Of a stretch of 64,000 bases of DNA, positions 52,789 through 61,263 are shown in pieces. Origin of the DNA: Microbacterium galbinum (GTDB lineage: Bacteria; Actinomycetota; Actinomycetes; Actinomycetales; Microbacteriaceae); the NCBI RefSeq assembly GCF_023091225.1, contig NZ_JAHWXM010000001.1, positions 2,439,913 through 2,503,912 on the forward strand. The letters are read 5' to 3'. A program made the translations under genes and the position numbers. Below the pieces are notes generated by a model. The model was not told the DNA's origin and did not search any database. It worked only from the letters and a program-made list of their open reading frames with translations. How positions within the stretch are numbered: position 1 is the stretch's first letter; each line of letters opens with the position of its first letter.

Positions 52789-52976
52789 TGGGTCCCTGAG
52801 CTTGTCGAAGGGCCCCTCCCCGCGGAGCTGCGTCTCGTGGGGGACGCTTCGACAGGCTCAGCGACCCAGCGGTGCGGCTCAGCGACCCAGCGGTGCTGCT
52901 CAGCGACTCGGTGGCGCGGCTCGGTGACCCGGTCGGGGACTGGGCCCCTGAGCCTGTCGAAGGGCCCTGCCCGACG
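52789..52976. repeat. Array of 'cttcgacaggctcagcgacc' repeats
   Basis: One 'ggtccctgagcttgtcgaag' copy (52791-52810), one 'cgcttcgacaggctcagcga' copy (about 52844-52863), three partial 'gctcagcgac' copies at about 18-base spacing, and a closing 'cctgagcctgtcgaaggg' copy (52950-52967). The 327-base gap 52703-53029 contains only this array and the terminator. Confidence 0.88.
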
Positions 52977-53029
52977 AGACTTATCCCCAGGCGGGCGAAC
53001 GCGCCGTTCACGGCATCCGACAATTGCCC

Positions 53030-53347
53030 ATGGCCTGGACGTACATCCTCCGCTGCAACGACGGATGCTTCTACACCGGAAGCACGAACGGCGATCTCGA
53101 CGCACGCGTGTGGCAGCACAACCACGATGACGAGCTCGCGGCGCACTTCACTCGTGTCCGCCGACCCGTCGTGGTCGTCTACGCGGAGAAGTTCGACACC
53201 GTGGACGCCGCGTTCTTCAGGGAGAAGCAGATCCAGGGCTGGAGCCGGGCGAAGAAGATCGCGCTCATCGAGCAGCGGGGCGAAGATCTGCCGAGGCTGT
53301 CCCGTTCCTCGGGGAGGGACGCTTCGACAGGCTCAGCGACCCAGTAG
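53030..53347 (+). CDS. GIY-YIG nuclease family protein
   Basis: 105 residues. TYILRC and FYTGSTNGDLDARVWQHN are the GIY and YIG motifs with the catalytic Arg, and AFFREKQIQGWSRAKKIALIE holds the catalytic Glu and basic helix. Small UPF0213/YhbQ-like proteins of this kind have no settled role. The last ten residues (RDASTGSATQ) and the stop come from a dispersed repeat, so the protein probably ended earlier originally. Confidence 0.9.
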   Translation: MAWTYILRCNDGCFYTGSTNGDLDARVWQHNHDDELAAHFTRVRRPVVVVYAEKFDTVDAAFFREKQIQGWSRAKKIALIEQRGEDLPRLSRSSGRDASTGSATQ

Positions 53348-53402
53348 TGCGGCTCAGCGACCCAGCCTCTGCAACTGGGTCCCTGAGCTTGTCGAAGGGG
53401 CC
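53320..53402. repeat. 'cttcgacaggctcagcgacc' repeat pair covering the GIY-YIG 3' end
   Basis: A forward copy (53322-53343), a partial 'gctcagcgaccca' (53352-53364) and a reverse copy 'gggtccctgagcttgtcgaa' (53377-53396) that can pair with the first. Confidence 0.88.
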
Positions 53403-53596
53403 CGCCGCTGCACCCGAAACGCGCCGGAAACACCTTCTGCCCACGCCTGTCATCTGCGGGGTCGGACGCGTATCGAAGGCACATTCCTGTGCGGACAACA
53501 TGGGACATCGCCCCATAGCAACGGCCCCGCGGCGGCATCCACACTGAACGACAACAGGCCGGTGGTGTGCACCGTCCGCGGAAGAGACGGAGCATC

Positions 53597-54724
53597 ATGG
53601 AGTCGTTCGAGGTCGCAGTCGTCGGGATGGGAGCGCTCGGCAGCGCCGCCACCTACCACCTGGCCCGTCGTGGAGCGAAGGTGGTCGCGCTCGAGCAGTA
53701 CGAGCTCGGTCACGTGCGGGGAGCCTCGCACGACACCTCGCGCATCGTGCGGACCTCGTACGGATCCACCGCCTACGTGCGCCTCGCCCAGTCCGCGTAC
53801 CGCGACTGGGCCGATCTCGAGGCCGAGTCGGGCGAGCGCCTGCTCACCATCACCGGCGGGGTGATCCTCATCCCCTCCGACGGCCCGTACTCGGCATCCG
53901 ATTTCACCACCGCCCTCACCGAGTGCGACGTCGCGCACGAACTGCTCTCGCCCGCCGAGGTGCAGGCGCGCTGGCCGCAGTTCCGCGTGCCCGAGAACGT
54001 CGAGACGGTCTACACGGCCGACACCGGCATCGCCCATGCCTCCCGCACGGTCGCGACGCTGCAGATGCGCGCCCGCGTGCACGGCGCCGACATCCGCGAC
54101 CGCACCGCCGTCGAGCGCCTCACGCCCGACGGCGACGGCGTGATCGTGCACACGTCGAACGGCGACATCCGCGCCGGCAAGGTGATCCTCGCGACGGATG
54201 CCTGGACGAACACGCTCCTCGACCCGCTCGGTGCGACGATCCCGCTCGACATCATGCAGGAGCAGGTCAGCTACTTCCGCCCCGCCGAGCCCGAGAACTA
54301 CGATCGCTCGGTCTTCCCCGTGTGGATCTGGGAGGACGACGAGTGCTACTACGGGTTCCCGACCTACGGCGAGCCGACCATCAAGGCCGCCCGCGACGTG
54401 TCGGAGAACCGGATGACGCCCGAGAACCGGTCGTTCGTCCCCTCGCCCGAGCTCATCGAACAGCTCACCGGATTCATGCACGACGTGATCCCCGGATCCG
54501 GCCCCGAACTGCGCACGGTCACCTGCCAGTACGCGCTCACCAAGGACCGCCGGTTCGTGCTCAGCGCGCTGCCGCAGCACCCCGACATCATCGTCGGCCT
54601 CGCTGCGGGTCACGGCTTCAAGTTCACGCCGGCCCTCGGTCGGGTGCTCGCCGAGCTCGCCCTGGACGGCGAGTCGACCGACGACCTGAGCGAGTTCGCC
54701 GCGGCGGACTCGATGGTCGTCTGA
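53597..54724 (+). CDS. solA: N-methyl-L-tryptophan oxidase / sarcosine oxidase-type FAD amine oxidase
   Basis: 375 residues, monomeric sarcosine oxidase family. VAVVGMGALGSAATYHLARRGAKVVALEQ is the FAD dinucleotide fold; GASHDTSRIVRTSYGSTAYVRLAQSAYRDW is the family signature; TCQYALTKDRRFVL has the Cys that binds FAD covalently in relatives; LAAGHGFKFTPALGRVLAELAL closes the fold. It oxidises a secondary amine of an amino acid, releasing H2O2. Other family members act on N-methyl or fructosyl amino acids. The downstream peptide-type ABC importer may bring the substrate. Confidence 0.85.
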   Translation: MESFEVAVVGMGALGSAATYHLARRGAKVVALEQYELGHVRGASHDTSRIVRTSYGSTAYVRLAQSAYRDWADLEAESGERLLTITGGVILIPSDGPYSASDFTTALTECDVAHELLSPAEVQARWPQFRVPENVETVYTADTGIAHASRTVATLQMRARVHGADIRDRTAVERLTPDGDGVIVHTSNGDIRAGKVILATDAWTNTLLDPLGATIPLDIMQEQVSYFRPAEPENYDRSVFPVWIWEDDECYYGFPTYGEPTIKAARDVSENRMTPENRSFVPSPELIEQLTGFMHDVIPGSGPELRTVTCQYALTKDRRFVLSALPQHPDIIVGLAAGHGFKFTPALGRVLAELALDGESTDDLSEFAAADSMVV

Positions 54725-54952
54725 CCCGCCTGCCCGCGGCATCCCGATCGCCGCGCCCTTCTTCCGCCCCTGCTATGGAGGTTTCGCCCATCATGCGACC
54801 GTTCCCCTGGGCCGCCGCACCGTACAGACGCCCTCGCGCGCTGGGTAGCGTGACCGCCATGTCATCGACGACACCCTCCGTTCTCGGACCCCGCACGCAC
54901 GCGACAGCGGGCGCACGCGACCGCGTGATGAGCACGGGGGAGTGACACGACG

Positions 54953-55903
54953 GTGACCCGCTATATCATCCAGCGCATCCTCTCGTCGCTGTTCGTGCTC
55001 TTCATCCTCTCGATCATCGTGTTCTCGATGGTGAGGATCATCCCCGGCGACCCGCTCGCCGCGTTCGTCGACCCGGCCAACCCCGACCCCGCGAAGCTCG
55101 AGGCCCTGCGCGCCGAGCTCGGTCTCGACCAGCCGTGGATCACGCAGTACTTCTCCTGGCTGCTGGGCGTCGTGCAGGGAGACTTCGGCCGCGCGATCAC
55201 CGTGCCGGGCGAGGTGTCGACCCTCATCGCGACGCGCCTGCCGCTCAGCCTCACCCTCGCGGTGATGGCGACCGTGTTCGGCACCGTGCTCGGCATCCCG
55301 GCCGGTGTGCTGGCCGCGACCCGCTGGCGCCGCCTGCCCGACCACGTCGTGCGCGGTCTGTCGTTCGTGCTGCTGGCCACGCCGCCGTTCGTGCTCGGCA
55401 CCGTGCTCATCCTGGTGAACTCGCTCACCCTCCGACTCCCGCTCGTGGGATACGCGGGGGCGGCGAACGATCCCCTGCGGGCGATCGGAGTGCTGATCCT
55501 GCCCGCCCTGTTGATCGGCATCGTGCTCGCCGCGATCGTCGCCCGGTACACGCGCGGCACCCTGCTCGACACCCTCGGTCAGGACTTCGTGCGCACCGCC
55601 CGCGCCAAGGGCGCCTCGCCCGGACGACTGGTCGGCCGGCACGCGCTGCGCAACGCGCTCATCCCGGTGACGACCGTCATCGGCATCGAGCTCGCGGCGC
55701 TCGTCGGCGGCACCGTCGTCATCGAGGCGGTGTTCTCGCTGCCGGGGATGGGCTCACTGCTGCTGACCGGCATCCGCTCCTCCGACTATCCGATCATCCA
55801 GGCCACCGTGCTGCTGATCGGTGTCGTCTACGTGGTGATCAACTTCGTGGTCGACCTGCTGTATCCGTTGATCGATCCCCGAGTGAGGGTGCACACGCGA
55901 TGA
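54953..55903 (+). CDS. Peptide-type ABC transporter permease, DppB-like
   Basis: 316 residues, GTG start. MTRYIIQRILSSLFVLFILSIIVFSMVRIIPGDPLAAFV is the typical DppB opening and DFVRTARAKGASPGRLVGRHALRNALIPVTTVIGIELAALVGGTVVIEAVFSLPGMG the EAA loop and signature. First gene of a five-gene importer. The 228-base gap upstream holds a short open frame (MEVSPIMRPF...) without family resemblance, which I do not call as a gene. Confidence 0.93.
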   Translation: MTRYIIQRILSSLFVLFILSIIVFSMVRIIPGDPLAAFVDPANPDPAKLEALRAELGLDQPWITQYFSWLLGVVQGDFGRAITVPGEVSTLIATRLPLSLTLAVMATVFGTVLGIPAGVLAATRWRRLPDHVVRGLSFVLLATPPFVLGTVLILVNSLTLRLPLVGYAGAANDPLRAIGVLILPALLIGIVLAAIVARYTRGTLLDTLGQDFVRTARAKGASPGRLVGRHALRNALIPVTTVIGIELAALVGGTVVIEAVFSLPGMGSLLLTGIRSSDYPIIQATVLLIGVVYVVINFVVDLLYPLIDPRVRVHTR

Positions 55904-56850
55904 CCGTCACAAGAGAACTCGCCCTCGCCGAGGTCGCCGGCAAGCGCCCGGCCCGCCGCAAGTTCGGCCCCGCGTTCTGGAGCGGCGCCGGCATCCTCGG
56001 CGTCATCCTGATCCTCGCCGGCTGGATGACGGTCGCGCCGCTCTACGATCCGTTCGTCGCCTCGGGCCCTGCGCTCGCCGCGCCGAGCCTCGACCACATC
56101 CTCGGCACCGACAACCTCGGCCGTGACACGTTCACCCGCCTCGCGCTCGCCGCCCGCACCAGCCTCATCATCTCGGGGGCGGCCGCGCTGCTCGGCGCGG
56201 TGATCGGCACCTTCTTCGGTCTGGTGGCCGGGTACGTCGGCGGATGGGTGGATGCCGTCATCATGCGCGTCGTCGACGCGGTGCTCGCCCTGCCGGCGAT
56301 CCTCGTCGCCCTCGTCGTCGGCGTCGTGATCGGCAACGGGCCGTGGCCGCTGATCCTCGCTCTCGGGCTCGTGTTCGCCCCCGGTTTCGCCCGGGTGATG
56401 CGGGCTCCGGTGATCGCCCTCCGCGAGCGGGACTTCGTGCTCGCGGCGACCCTCAGCGGCGTGCGCCCGGCGCGCGTGATCGTCGAGCACCTGCTGCCCA
56501 ACGTGCTCACCCCGCTGTTCGTGCAGTTCGCCTCGGTGGCCTCGCAGGTCGTGCTGATCGAGGCGGCGCTGAGCTACCTCGGCCAGGGCGTGCAGGCGCC
56601 CGAGCCCTCGGCCGGCCGCATGATCAGCGAGTTCACCCGCTTCATGCAGCTGCAGCCGCTGCTGATCATCCTGCCCTCGCTGGTGATCATCCTGCTGTCC
56701 GCCGCGTGGAACCTCCTCGCCGACGGAATGCAGGACTACCTCGCCCCGCGGCGCGAGCCCGCCTTCTCGCTCGGGCGGCGCACGAAGCGCCGCGGCCCGG
56801 CGAACCCCGACCGCACCACCACATCCACGCAGCACACCCGAACGGAGTAG
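55900..56850 (+). CDS. Peptide-type ABC transporter permease, DppC-like
   Basis: 316 residues. LGTDNLGRDTFTRLALAARTSLIISGAAALLGAVIG is the DppC signature and RDFVLAATLSGVRPARVIVEHLLPNVLTPLFVQFA the EAA loop. ATGA overlap with the previous gene; longer in-frame starts upstream are artefacts. Confidence 0.93.
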   Translation: MTVTRELALAEVAGKRPARRKFGPAFWSGAGILGVILILAGWMTVAPLYDPFVASGPALAAPSLDHILGTDNLGRDTFTRLALAARTSLIISGAAALLGAVIGTFFGLVAGYVGGWVDAVIMRVVDAVLALPAILVALVVGVVIGNGPWPLILALGLVFAPGFARVMRAPVIALRERDFVLAATLSGVRPARVIVEHLLPNVLTPLFVQFASVASQVVLIEAALSYLGQGVQAPEPSAGRMISEFTRFMQLQPLLIILPSLVIILLSAAWNLLADGMQDYLAPRREPAFSLGRRTKRRGPANPDRTTTSTQHTRTE

Positions 56851-56854
56851 AGGT

Positions 56855-58429
56855 ATGAACAGACGACACTGGGCAGGGGTGGCGGCACTCGCCGTCGCGA
56901 CCCTGGCGATCGCCGGATGCACGTCCGGCGGCGGTACCGGCACCGGCGGAGAGGATGCCGGTGACCCGGTCGCCGGCGGAACCCTCACGTGGGGCGTGCC
57001 CGCCGAGCCCTCGGCCGGCGGCATCGACCCGATGGTGGCCTCGGCCATCGCCGCCGAGGTCATCTACTCGATGGCCTACGACACCCTCCTCACCCGAGAC
57101 GACGACGGCACCATCGAGCCGGCCCTCGCCACCGAGTGGGAGCAGACCGACGAGACGACGTGGGTCTTCCAGCTGCGCGACGACGTCACGTTCGCCGACG
57201 GCACCCCGTTCGACGCGGGTGACGTCGTCTACTCGTTCGAGACCCGCAAGGACGGCGGCACGAACGCCACCTACCTCAGCCTGATGGACAGCGTCGAGGC
57301 CACCGGCGACTACGAGGTGACGTTCCACTTCAGCGCCCCGGACGGCACGTTCCTCGACGCGGTCTCCGCGCGGCAGACCTTCCTCATCGTCAGCGAAGAG
57401 GCCTACGGCAACGCCACCGAGGAAGAGCGTCAGACCACGAGCGTCGGCACGGGCGCCTACCAGGTGACCGAGTGGAACCAGGGCGTCTCGGTGACGATGG
57501 AGAAGAACGAGAACTACTGGGGCGAGGAGCCCTACATCGACACGATCGTGTTCGAGCTGTACCCCGACGAGAACACCCTGCTCGCCGCCGTGCAGCAGGG
57601 CAGCGTGCAGGCCGCGTCGTTCATCGACGGCAGCCTCGCGCAGCAGGCCGCCTCGTCGGGCTTCACGCTCGGTGAGGCCGCGTTCCGTCAGAACCTCGCC
57701 GTCTACGTGAACCCGGAGTCGGGTCCGCTGGCCGACGTCGACGTGCGCCGCGCCTTCTCGCTCGCGCTCGACCGACAGGCGATCGTCGACACCGCCATGC
57801 TCGGCAACGCCGGCATCTCGTTCGTGCCGCCCGCCGGAGACCCCGGCGCCACCGACGCCACGAAGCTCCCGTACCACGAGCGCGACGTCGACGAGGCGAA
57901 GCGTCTGCTCGAAGAGGCCGGTCAGCCCAACCCCGAGATCACCCTCAGCTACATGGGTGACGTCGCCGCGGCGCACCACCCGGTCTACGAGATGATGCAG
58001 CAGCAGCTGGCCGAGGCGGGGATCACCCTCAACCTCAAGGCCACGCCGCTCGCCGAGATCTCGCCGATCTTCACCACCGGCGAGTCCTGGACCGACCTCG
58101 TCGCGATCCCGGGCAGCCCGCGCGCCTCGGCGGCCTACTACCTCGAGCCGGTGCTGCTCGAGGGCGGCTATTACAACCACTGGGACGGCAACCCCGACGC
58201 CGAGAAGGCCCGCGAATTGCTCGTGCAGGCGAAGTCGGCGGCCACCCCCGAGGAGTACAACGAGCTCGTGGCGGAACTCGCGACCGAGGCGGCCGACAAG
58301 GCGCTCGAGTTCGTGCCCGCCGCGGTGCCGGTGTACTTCGAGGTCTGGGACAGCAACAAGCTGCACGACTACGAGAACGACGCGTTCTACGCGCGCTCGG
58401 CTCTCGACCACGCCTGGTTGACGCAGTGA
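56855..58429 (+). CDS. Peptide-type ABC transporter substrate-binding lipoprotein (SBP family 5)
   Basis: 524 residues. Lipoprotein signal peptide ending LAIAGC. Family 5 features: YDTLLTRDDDGTIEPALATEWEQTDETTWVFQLRDDVTFADGTPFDAGDVVYSFE, VGTGAYQVTEWNQGVSVTMEKNENYWGEEPYIDTIVFE and DVDVRRAFSLALDRQAIV. It sets the importer's specificity, which cannot be read from sequence alone; family members bind peptides, nickel, opines or sugars. Confidence 0.93.
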   Translation: MNRRHWAGVAALAVATLAIAGCTSGGGTGTGGEDAGDPVAGGTLTWGVPAEPSAGGIDPMVASAIAAEVIYSMAYDTLLTRDDDGTIEPALATEWEQTDETTWVFQLRDDVTFADGTPFDAGDVVYSFETRKDGGTNATYLSLMDSVEATGDYEVTFHFSAPDGTFLDAVSARQTFLIVSEEAYGNATEEERQTTSVGTGAYQVTEWNQGVSVTMEKNENYWGEEPYIDTIVFELYPDENTLLAAVQQGSVQAASFIDGSLAQQAASSGFTLGEAAFRQNLAVYVNPESGPLADVDVRRAFSLALDRQAIVDTAMLGNAGISFVPPAGDPGATDATKLPYHERDVDEAKRLLEEAGQPNPEITLSYMGDVAAAHHPVYEMMQQQLAEAGITLNLKATPLAEISPIFTTGESWTDLVAIPGSPRASAAYYLEPVLLEGGYYNHWDGNPDAEKARELLVQAKSAATPEEYNELVAELATEAADKALEFVPAAVPVYFEVWDSNKLHDYENDAFYARSALDHAWLTQ

Positions 58430-58519
58430 CACCCCGCCCCGGCGCCTCTTCCCCCCCGGAGGCGCCGGGGCACCCCTCCCCGCTTTCTCTCCCGTATCGA
58501 TCACAGAAGCGAGTCGCGC

Positions 58520-59389
58520 ATGACCGACGCCACCGACGCCCTCCGCGTCGAAGACCTCAGCATCGCCTACGGCAGCGCCCCGCCGTCGGTCTCCGGCGTC
58601 TCGCTGCGCGTGCGCAAGGGCGAGATCGTCGGCGTGATCGGCGAATCCGGCAGTGGCAAGTCGAGCATCGCGCTCGCCATGATGGGGCTGCTGCCCGACT
58701 CGGCCCGCGTCACCGCCGCGAGCATCGACGTCGCCGGCTCCGACATGAACGACGCCACCGAGCGCGACTGGGCCCAGGTGCGCGGGGTGAAGGCATCCAT
58801 GGTCTTCCAGGAGCCGATGTCGGCGCTCAACCCCTGCATGCGCATCGGCGCCCAGATCGCCGAGGTGCTGCAGATCCACGGCAAGGCCGACAAGAAGCAG
58901 GCGCGCGCCCGGGCCCTCGAGATCCTCCGGCTCGTGCAGATGCCGGATGCCGAGAAGCGCCTGAACTACTACCCCCACCAGCTCTCCGGCGGTCAGCGCC
59001 AGCGCGTCGTCATCGCGATCGCCGTCGCCGCCGGCCCCGACCTGCTGGTCGCCGACGAACCCACCACCGCGCTCGACGTGACCGTGCAGGCGCAGATCCT
59101 CGACCTCATCAAGAGCCTCCGCGACGAGACCGGCATGGGCGTGCTGTTCATCAGCCACGACCTCGGCGTCATCGGCCAGCTCTGCGAGAGGGTCGCCGTG
59201 ATGTACCGCGGACGCGTGGTCGAGACCGGTTCGGCCCGACGCGTGCTCGAGGACCCGCGGCATCCGTACACCCGGGCGCTGCTCGAGAGCATCCCGCGGC
59301 CCTCGGTGCCCGTGCGCTCGCCGCTCGCCGTCATCCCCGCCGTGAACGACTTCGACAGCGTTCCCGCCGTGCTCGAGGAGGCATCGTGA
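58520..59389 (+). CDS. Peptide-type ABC transporter ATPase, DppD-like
   Basis: 289 residues. Walker A GESGSGKSSIAL, Q-loop VFQEPMSALNP, signature LSGGQRQRVVIAIA, Walker B LLVADEPTTALD, and H-loop ISHDLGVIGQLC. HPYTRALLESIPR is the tail of oligopeptide-type ATPases. Ninety bases separate it from the binding protein. Confidence 0.95.
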   Translation: MTDATDALRVEDLSIAYGSAPPSVSGVSLRVRKGEIVGVIGESGSGKSSIALAMMGLLPDSARVTAASIDVAGSDMNDATERDWAQVRGVKASMVFQEPMSALNPCMRIGAQIAEVLQIHGKADKKQARARALEILRLVQMPDAEKRLNYYPHQLSGGQRQRVVIAIAVAAGPDLLVADEPTTALDVTVQAQILDLIKSLRDETGMGVLFISHDLGVIGQLCERVAVMYRGRVVETGSARRVLEDPRHPYTRALLESIPRPSVPVRSPLAVIPAVNDFDSVPAVLEEAS

Positions 59390-60189
59390 CCGACGCCCTG
59401 CAGACCCCCGCAGCCCTTCCCGACGACGTGCTGCAGGTGAAGAACATCACCCAGCGATTCGGGCACGGCGACAACGTCATGACCGCCCTCGACGACGTGA
59501 GCCTCAACGTGCCCCGCGGCGAGACGCTCGGTCTCGTCGGCGAATCCGGGTCGGGCAAGAGCACGCTCGCCCGCGCCATCCTGCTCATGCGCAAGCCCAC
59601 GCTCGGCACGATCGAGTTCGACGGCGCCGACGTCACCGGTATCCGCGGTCGCGCCCTGCGCACGCACCGCCGCCGCATCCAGATGGTCTTCCAGGACCCC
59701 AACGACTCCCTCGACCCGCGTTTCACGGTCGCCCGGTCGATCGCCGAGCCGCTCGTGGCGGCGGGCATCGGCCAGAAGGAGCGCCGCCGCCGGATCGCCG
59801 ACTCGCTCGACCGCGTGGGACTGCCGATGGATTCCGCCGGACGCTACCCGCACGAGTTCTCGGGTGGACAGCGCCAGCGCATCGCGATCGCACGGGCCAT
59901 GGCCGCCGAACCCGAGTTCGTGGTGCTCGACGAGCCCACCTCGGCGCTCGACGTGTCGGTGCAGGCGCAGGTGCTCAACCTGCTCGTGCAGCTGCAGAAG
60001 GACACCGGCGTCACCTACCTCTTCATCACCCACAACCTCTCGGTCGTGCACCACATCGCCCATCGGGTGGCCGTGATGCACCAGGGGCGGGTCGTCGAGG
60101 AGGGCACCGGCGAGCAGGTCATGAACGCTCCGCAGCATCCGTACACCCAGAAGCTCCTCGAATCGATGCCGGTGCTGTACCGGAGCTGA
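59386..60189 (+). CDS. Peptide-type ABC transporter ATPase, DppF-like
   Basis: 267 residues, GTG start overlapping the previous stop by four bases. Walker A GESGSGKSTLAR, VFQDPNDSLDPR, FSGGQRQRIAIARA, VVLDEPTSALD and ITHNLSVVHHIA. HPYTQKLLESMPVL closes it. Pairs with the DppD-like subunit. Confidence 0.95.
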   Translation: MTDALQTPAALPDDVLQVKNITQRFGHGDNVMTALDDVSLNVPRGETLGLVGESGSGKSTLARAILLMRKPTLGTIEFDGADVTGIRGRALRTHRRRIQMVFQDPNDSLDPRFTVARSIAEPLVAAGIGQKERRRRIADSLDRVGLPMDSAGRYPHEFSGGQRQRIAIARAMAAEPEFVVLDEPTSALDVSVQAQVLNLLVQLQKDTGVTYLFITHNLSVVHHIAHRVAVMHQGRVVEEGTGEQVMNAPQHPYTQKLLESMPVLYRS

Positions 60190-60213
60190 GGGTCTCTTCG
60201 AAAGGGGTCGCAC

Positions 60214-60639
60214 ATGCGCGTGCAGAGACGCGGCGACAACGAGCACGACTGGGAGCTGTACCACGGCGAGGGCCGGATCGGCATCGAGTGGTACTTCCGG
60301 CAATCGACGTCGCTGCCCACGTCGGTCATGATGTACCGGCTCGAGCCGGGGGCCGAGGAGGGGCAGCACCATCACCTCGACGACGACCCCACGAGCTGCT
60401 CGCCGAACAGCTCCGACGAGATGTACATCGTCACGCGCGGAGAGGTCGTGATCACGGCGGGTTCCGATCGCCGGGTTCTGCGGGTGGGTGACGCCTTCTA
60501 CGCCCCCGAGGGCATGCGGCACGGGGTGCGCAACGAGTCGGATGCCGTCGCCGAGCTGGTGCTCGTGTTCGGGCCTCGCGGCCCGCATCCGTTCCCGCAG
60601 ACCGGGGTCGAGGCGTTCGACGCGGAGGGTGAGCGGTAG
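60214..60639 (+). CDS. Cupin domain protein
   Basis: 141 residues. His52-His53-His54, Glu69 (SSDEMYIVTRGEVVI) and His103 (PEGMRHGVRN) form a cupin metal site. Small size suggests an isomerase, epimerase or dioxygenase-type role, or substrate binding. It lies 24 bases after the ABC ATPase gene on the same strand, so it probably acts on the imported compound. Confidence 0.8.
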   Translation: MRVQRRGDNEHDWELYHGEGRIGIEWYFRQSTSLPTSVMMYRLEPGAEEGQHHHLDDDPTSCSPNSSDEMYIVTRGEVVITAGSDRRVLRVGDAFYAPEGMRHGVRNESDAVAELVLVFGPRGPHPFPQTGVEAFDAEGER

Positions 60640-60643
60640 GAGG

Positions 60644-60772
60644 AGCTGGGTCCCTGAGCTTGTCGAAGGGCCCCACCGCGCGGCATCCGTGCGGGATCCG
60701 TTCGGGAGGAGTTCGCGGCCTCGGCAGGATCGGAACGGCGGATGCTTCCTGCGGAGGCTGTGTTCTCCTCCG
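60644..60772. repeat. Two repeat families after the cupin gene
   Basis: A 'gggtccctgagcttgtcgaa' copy (about 60648-60667) and a gggaggag-family palindrome (60704-60772) that shares 'tcggcaggatcggaacggcg' with the elements at 63400 and 63740. Confidence 0.85.
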
Positions 60773-60785
60773 TTGGTGAGGGCCG

Positions 60786-61259
60786 TCAGCCGACGACGCT
60801 CCCGGCCATGAGCAGCACGACCGCGGCCATCGCGACCACCGGCACGCGCGCCCGCCAACCGGAGACGCGGGGTAGCACGAGAACGGTGAGTACCGCGTAT
60901 CCGATCGCGGCGATCGAGGCGATCACCGGGAGTCCGCCGGCCGCCAGCGGTGCGCCGTGGGAGTGCCCGGTCGGGGCGAGCTGAGTGCCCTCGCCGGTCG
61001 GGATCGACGCGATCTGCAGCACGGCCACGAGCAGCAGCCCGAGAGCGGTGTGATGCGCCGACCACCCGCTCCGGGATGCCCGCGACGCCCGCGCGCGCAG
61101 CGCGGTCAGCACGAGCGCCCCGACGATCATCAGCGCTGCCCAGAACACCGGCGCGAGCCACAGTCCGAGCCACGTGTCGATGACCCCGATGAGCGCGACG
61201 ACGCATGCCGCGACCTCCGCTGTACGTGGGTGCGCGGGGGTGGAAGCGTCCGGGGTCAC
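60786..61259 (-). CDS. Small membrane protein of unknown function
   Basis: 157 residues, GTG start, about four helices (VAACVVALIGVIDTWLGLWLA, WAALMIVGALVLTAL, ALGLLLVAVLQIASI, VIASIAAIGYAVLTVLVL). Possibly a periplasmic His loop (TGHSHGAPLA). It begins four bases after the MFS stop, so it is co-transcribed with the transporter. Confidence 0.65.
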   Translation of the reverse strand: MTPDASTPAHPRTAEVAACVVALIGVIDTWLGLWLAPVFWAALMIVGALVLTALRARASRASRSGWSAHHTALGLLLVAVLQIASIPTGEGTQLAPTGHSHGAPLAAGGLPVIASIAAIGYAVLTVLVLPRVSGWRARVPVVAMAAVVLLMAGSVVG

Positions 61260-61263
61260 GTGC

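Noticed and set aside
52789..52976. Regularly spaced repeats considered as CRISPR or a plasmid iteron array
   Set aside because: Units are unequal, palindromic and also scattered through the window; no cas or replication gene is near.
50243..53146. A 967-residue open frame on the minus strand
   Set aside because: It runs antisense through the lactonase and MFS genes, is compositionally odd (Arg/Asp/Glu/Gly-rich) and arises from the third-position GC of the real genes.
54775..54945. A 56-codon open frame (MEVSPIMRPF...) before the peptide importer
   Set aside because: No family resemblance, and it is the tail of a long shadow frame through solA. A leader peptide cannot be excluded but is not supported.
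56687..59263. An 858-residue open frame on the minus strand
   Set aside because: Antisense shadow of the binding-protein and ATPase genes; no domain resemblance.
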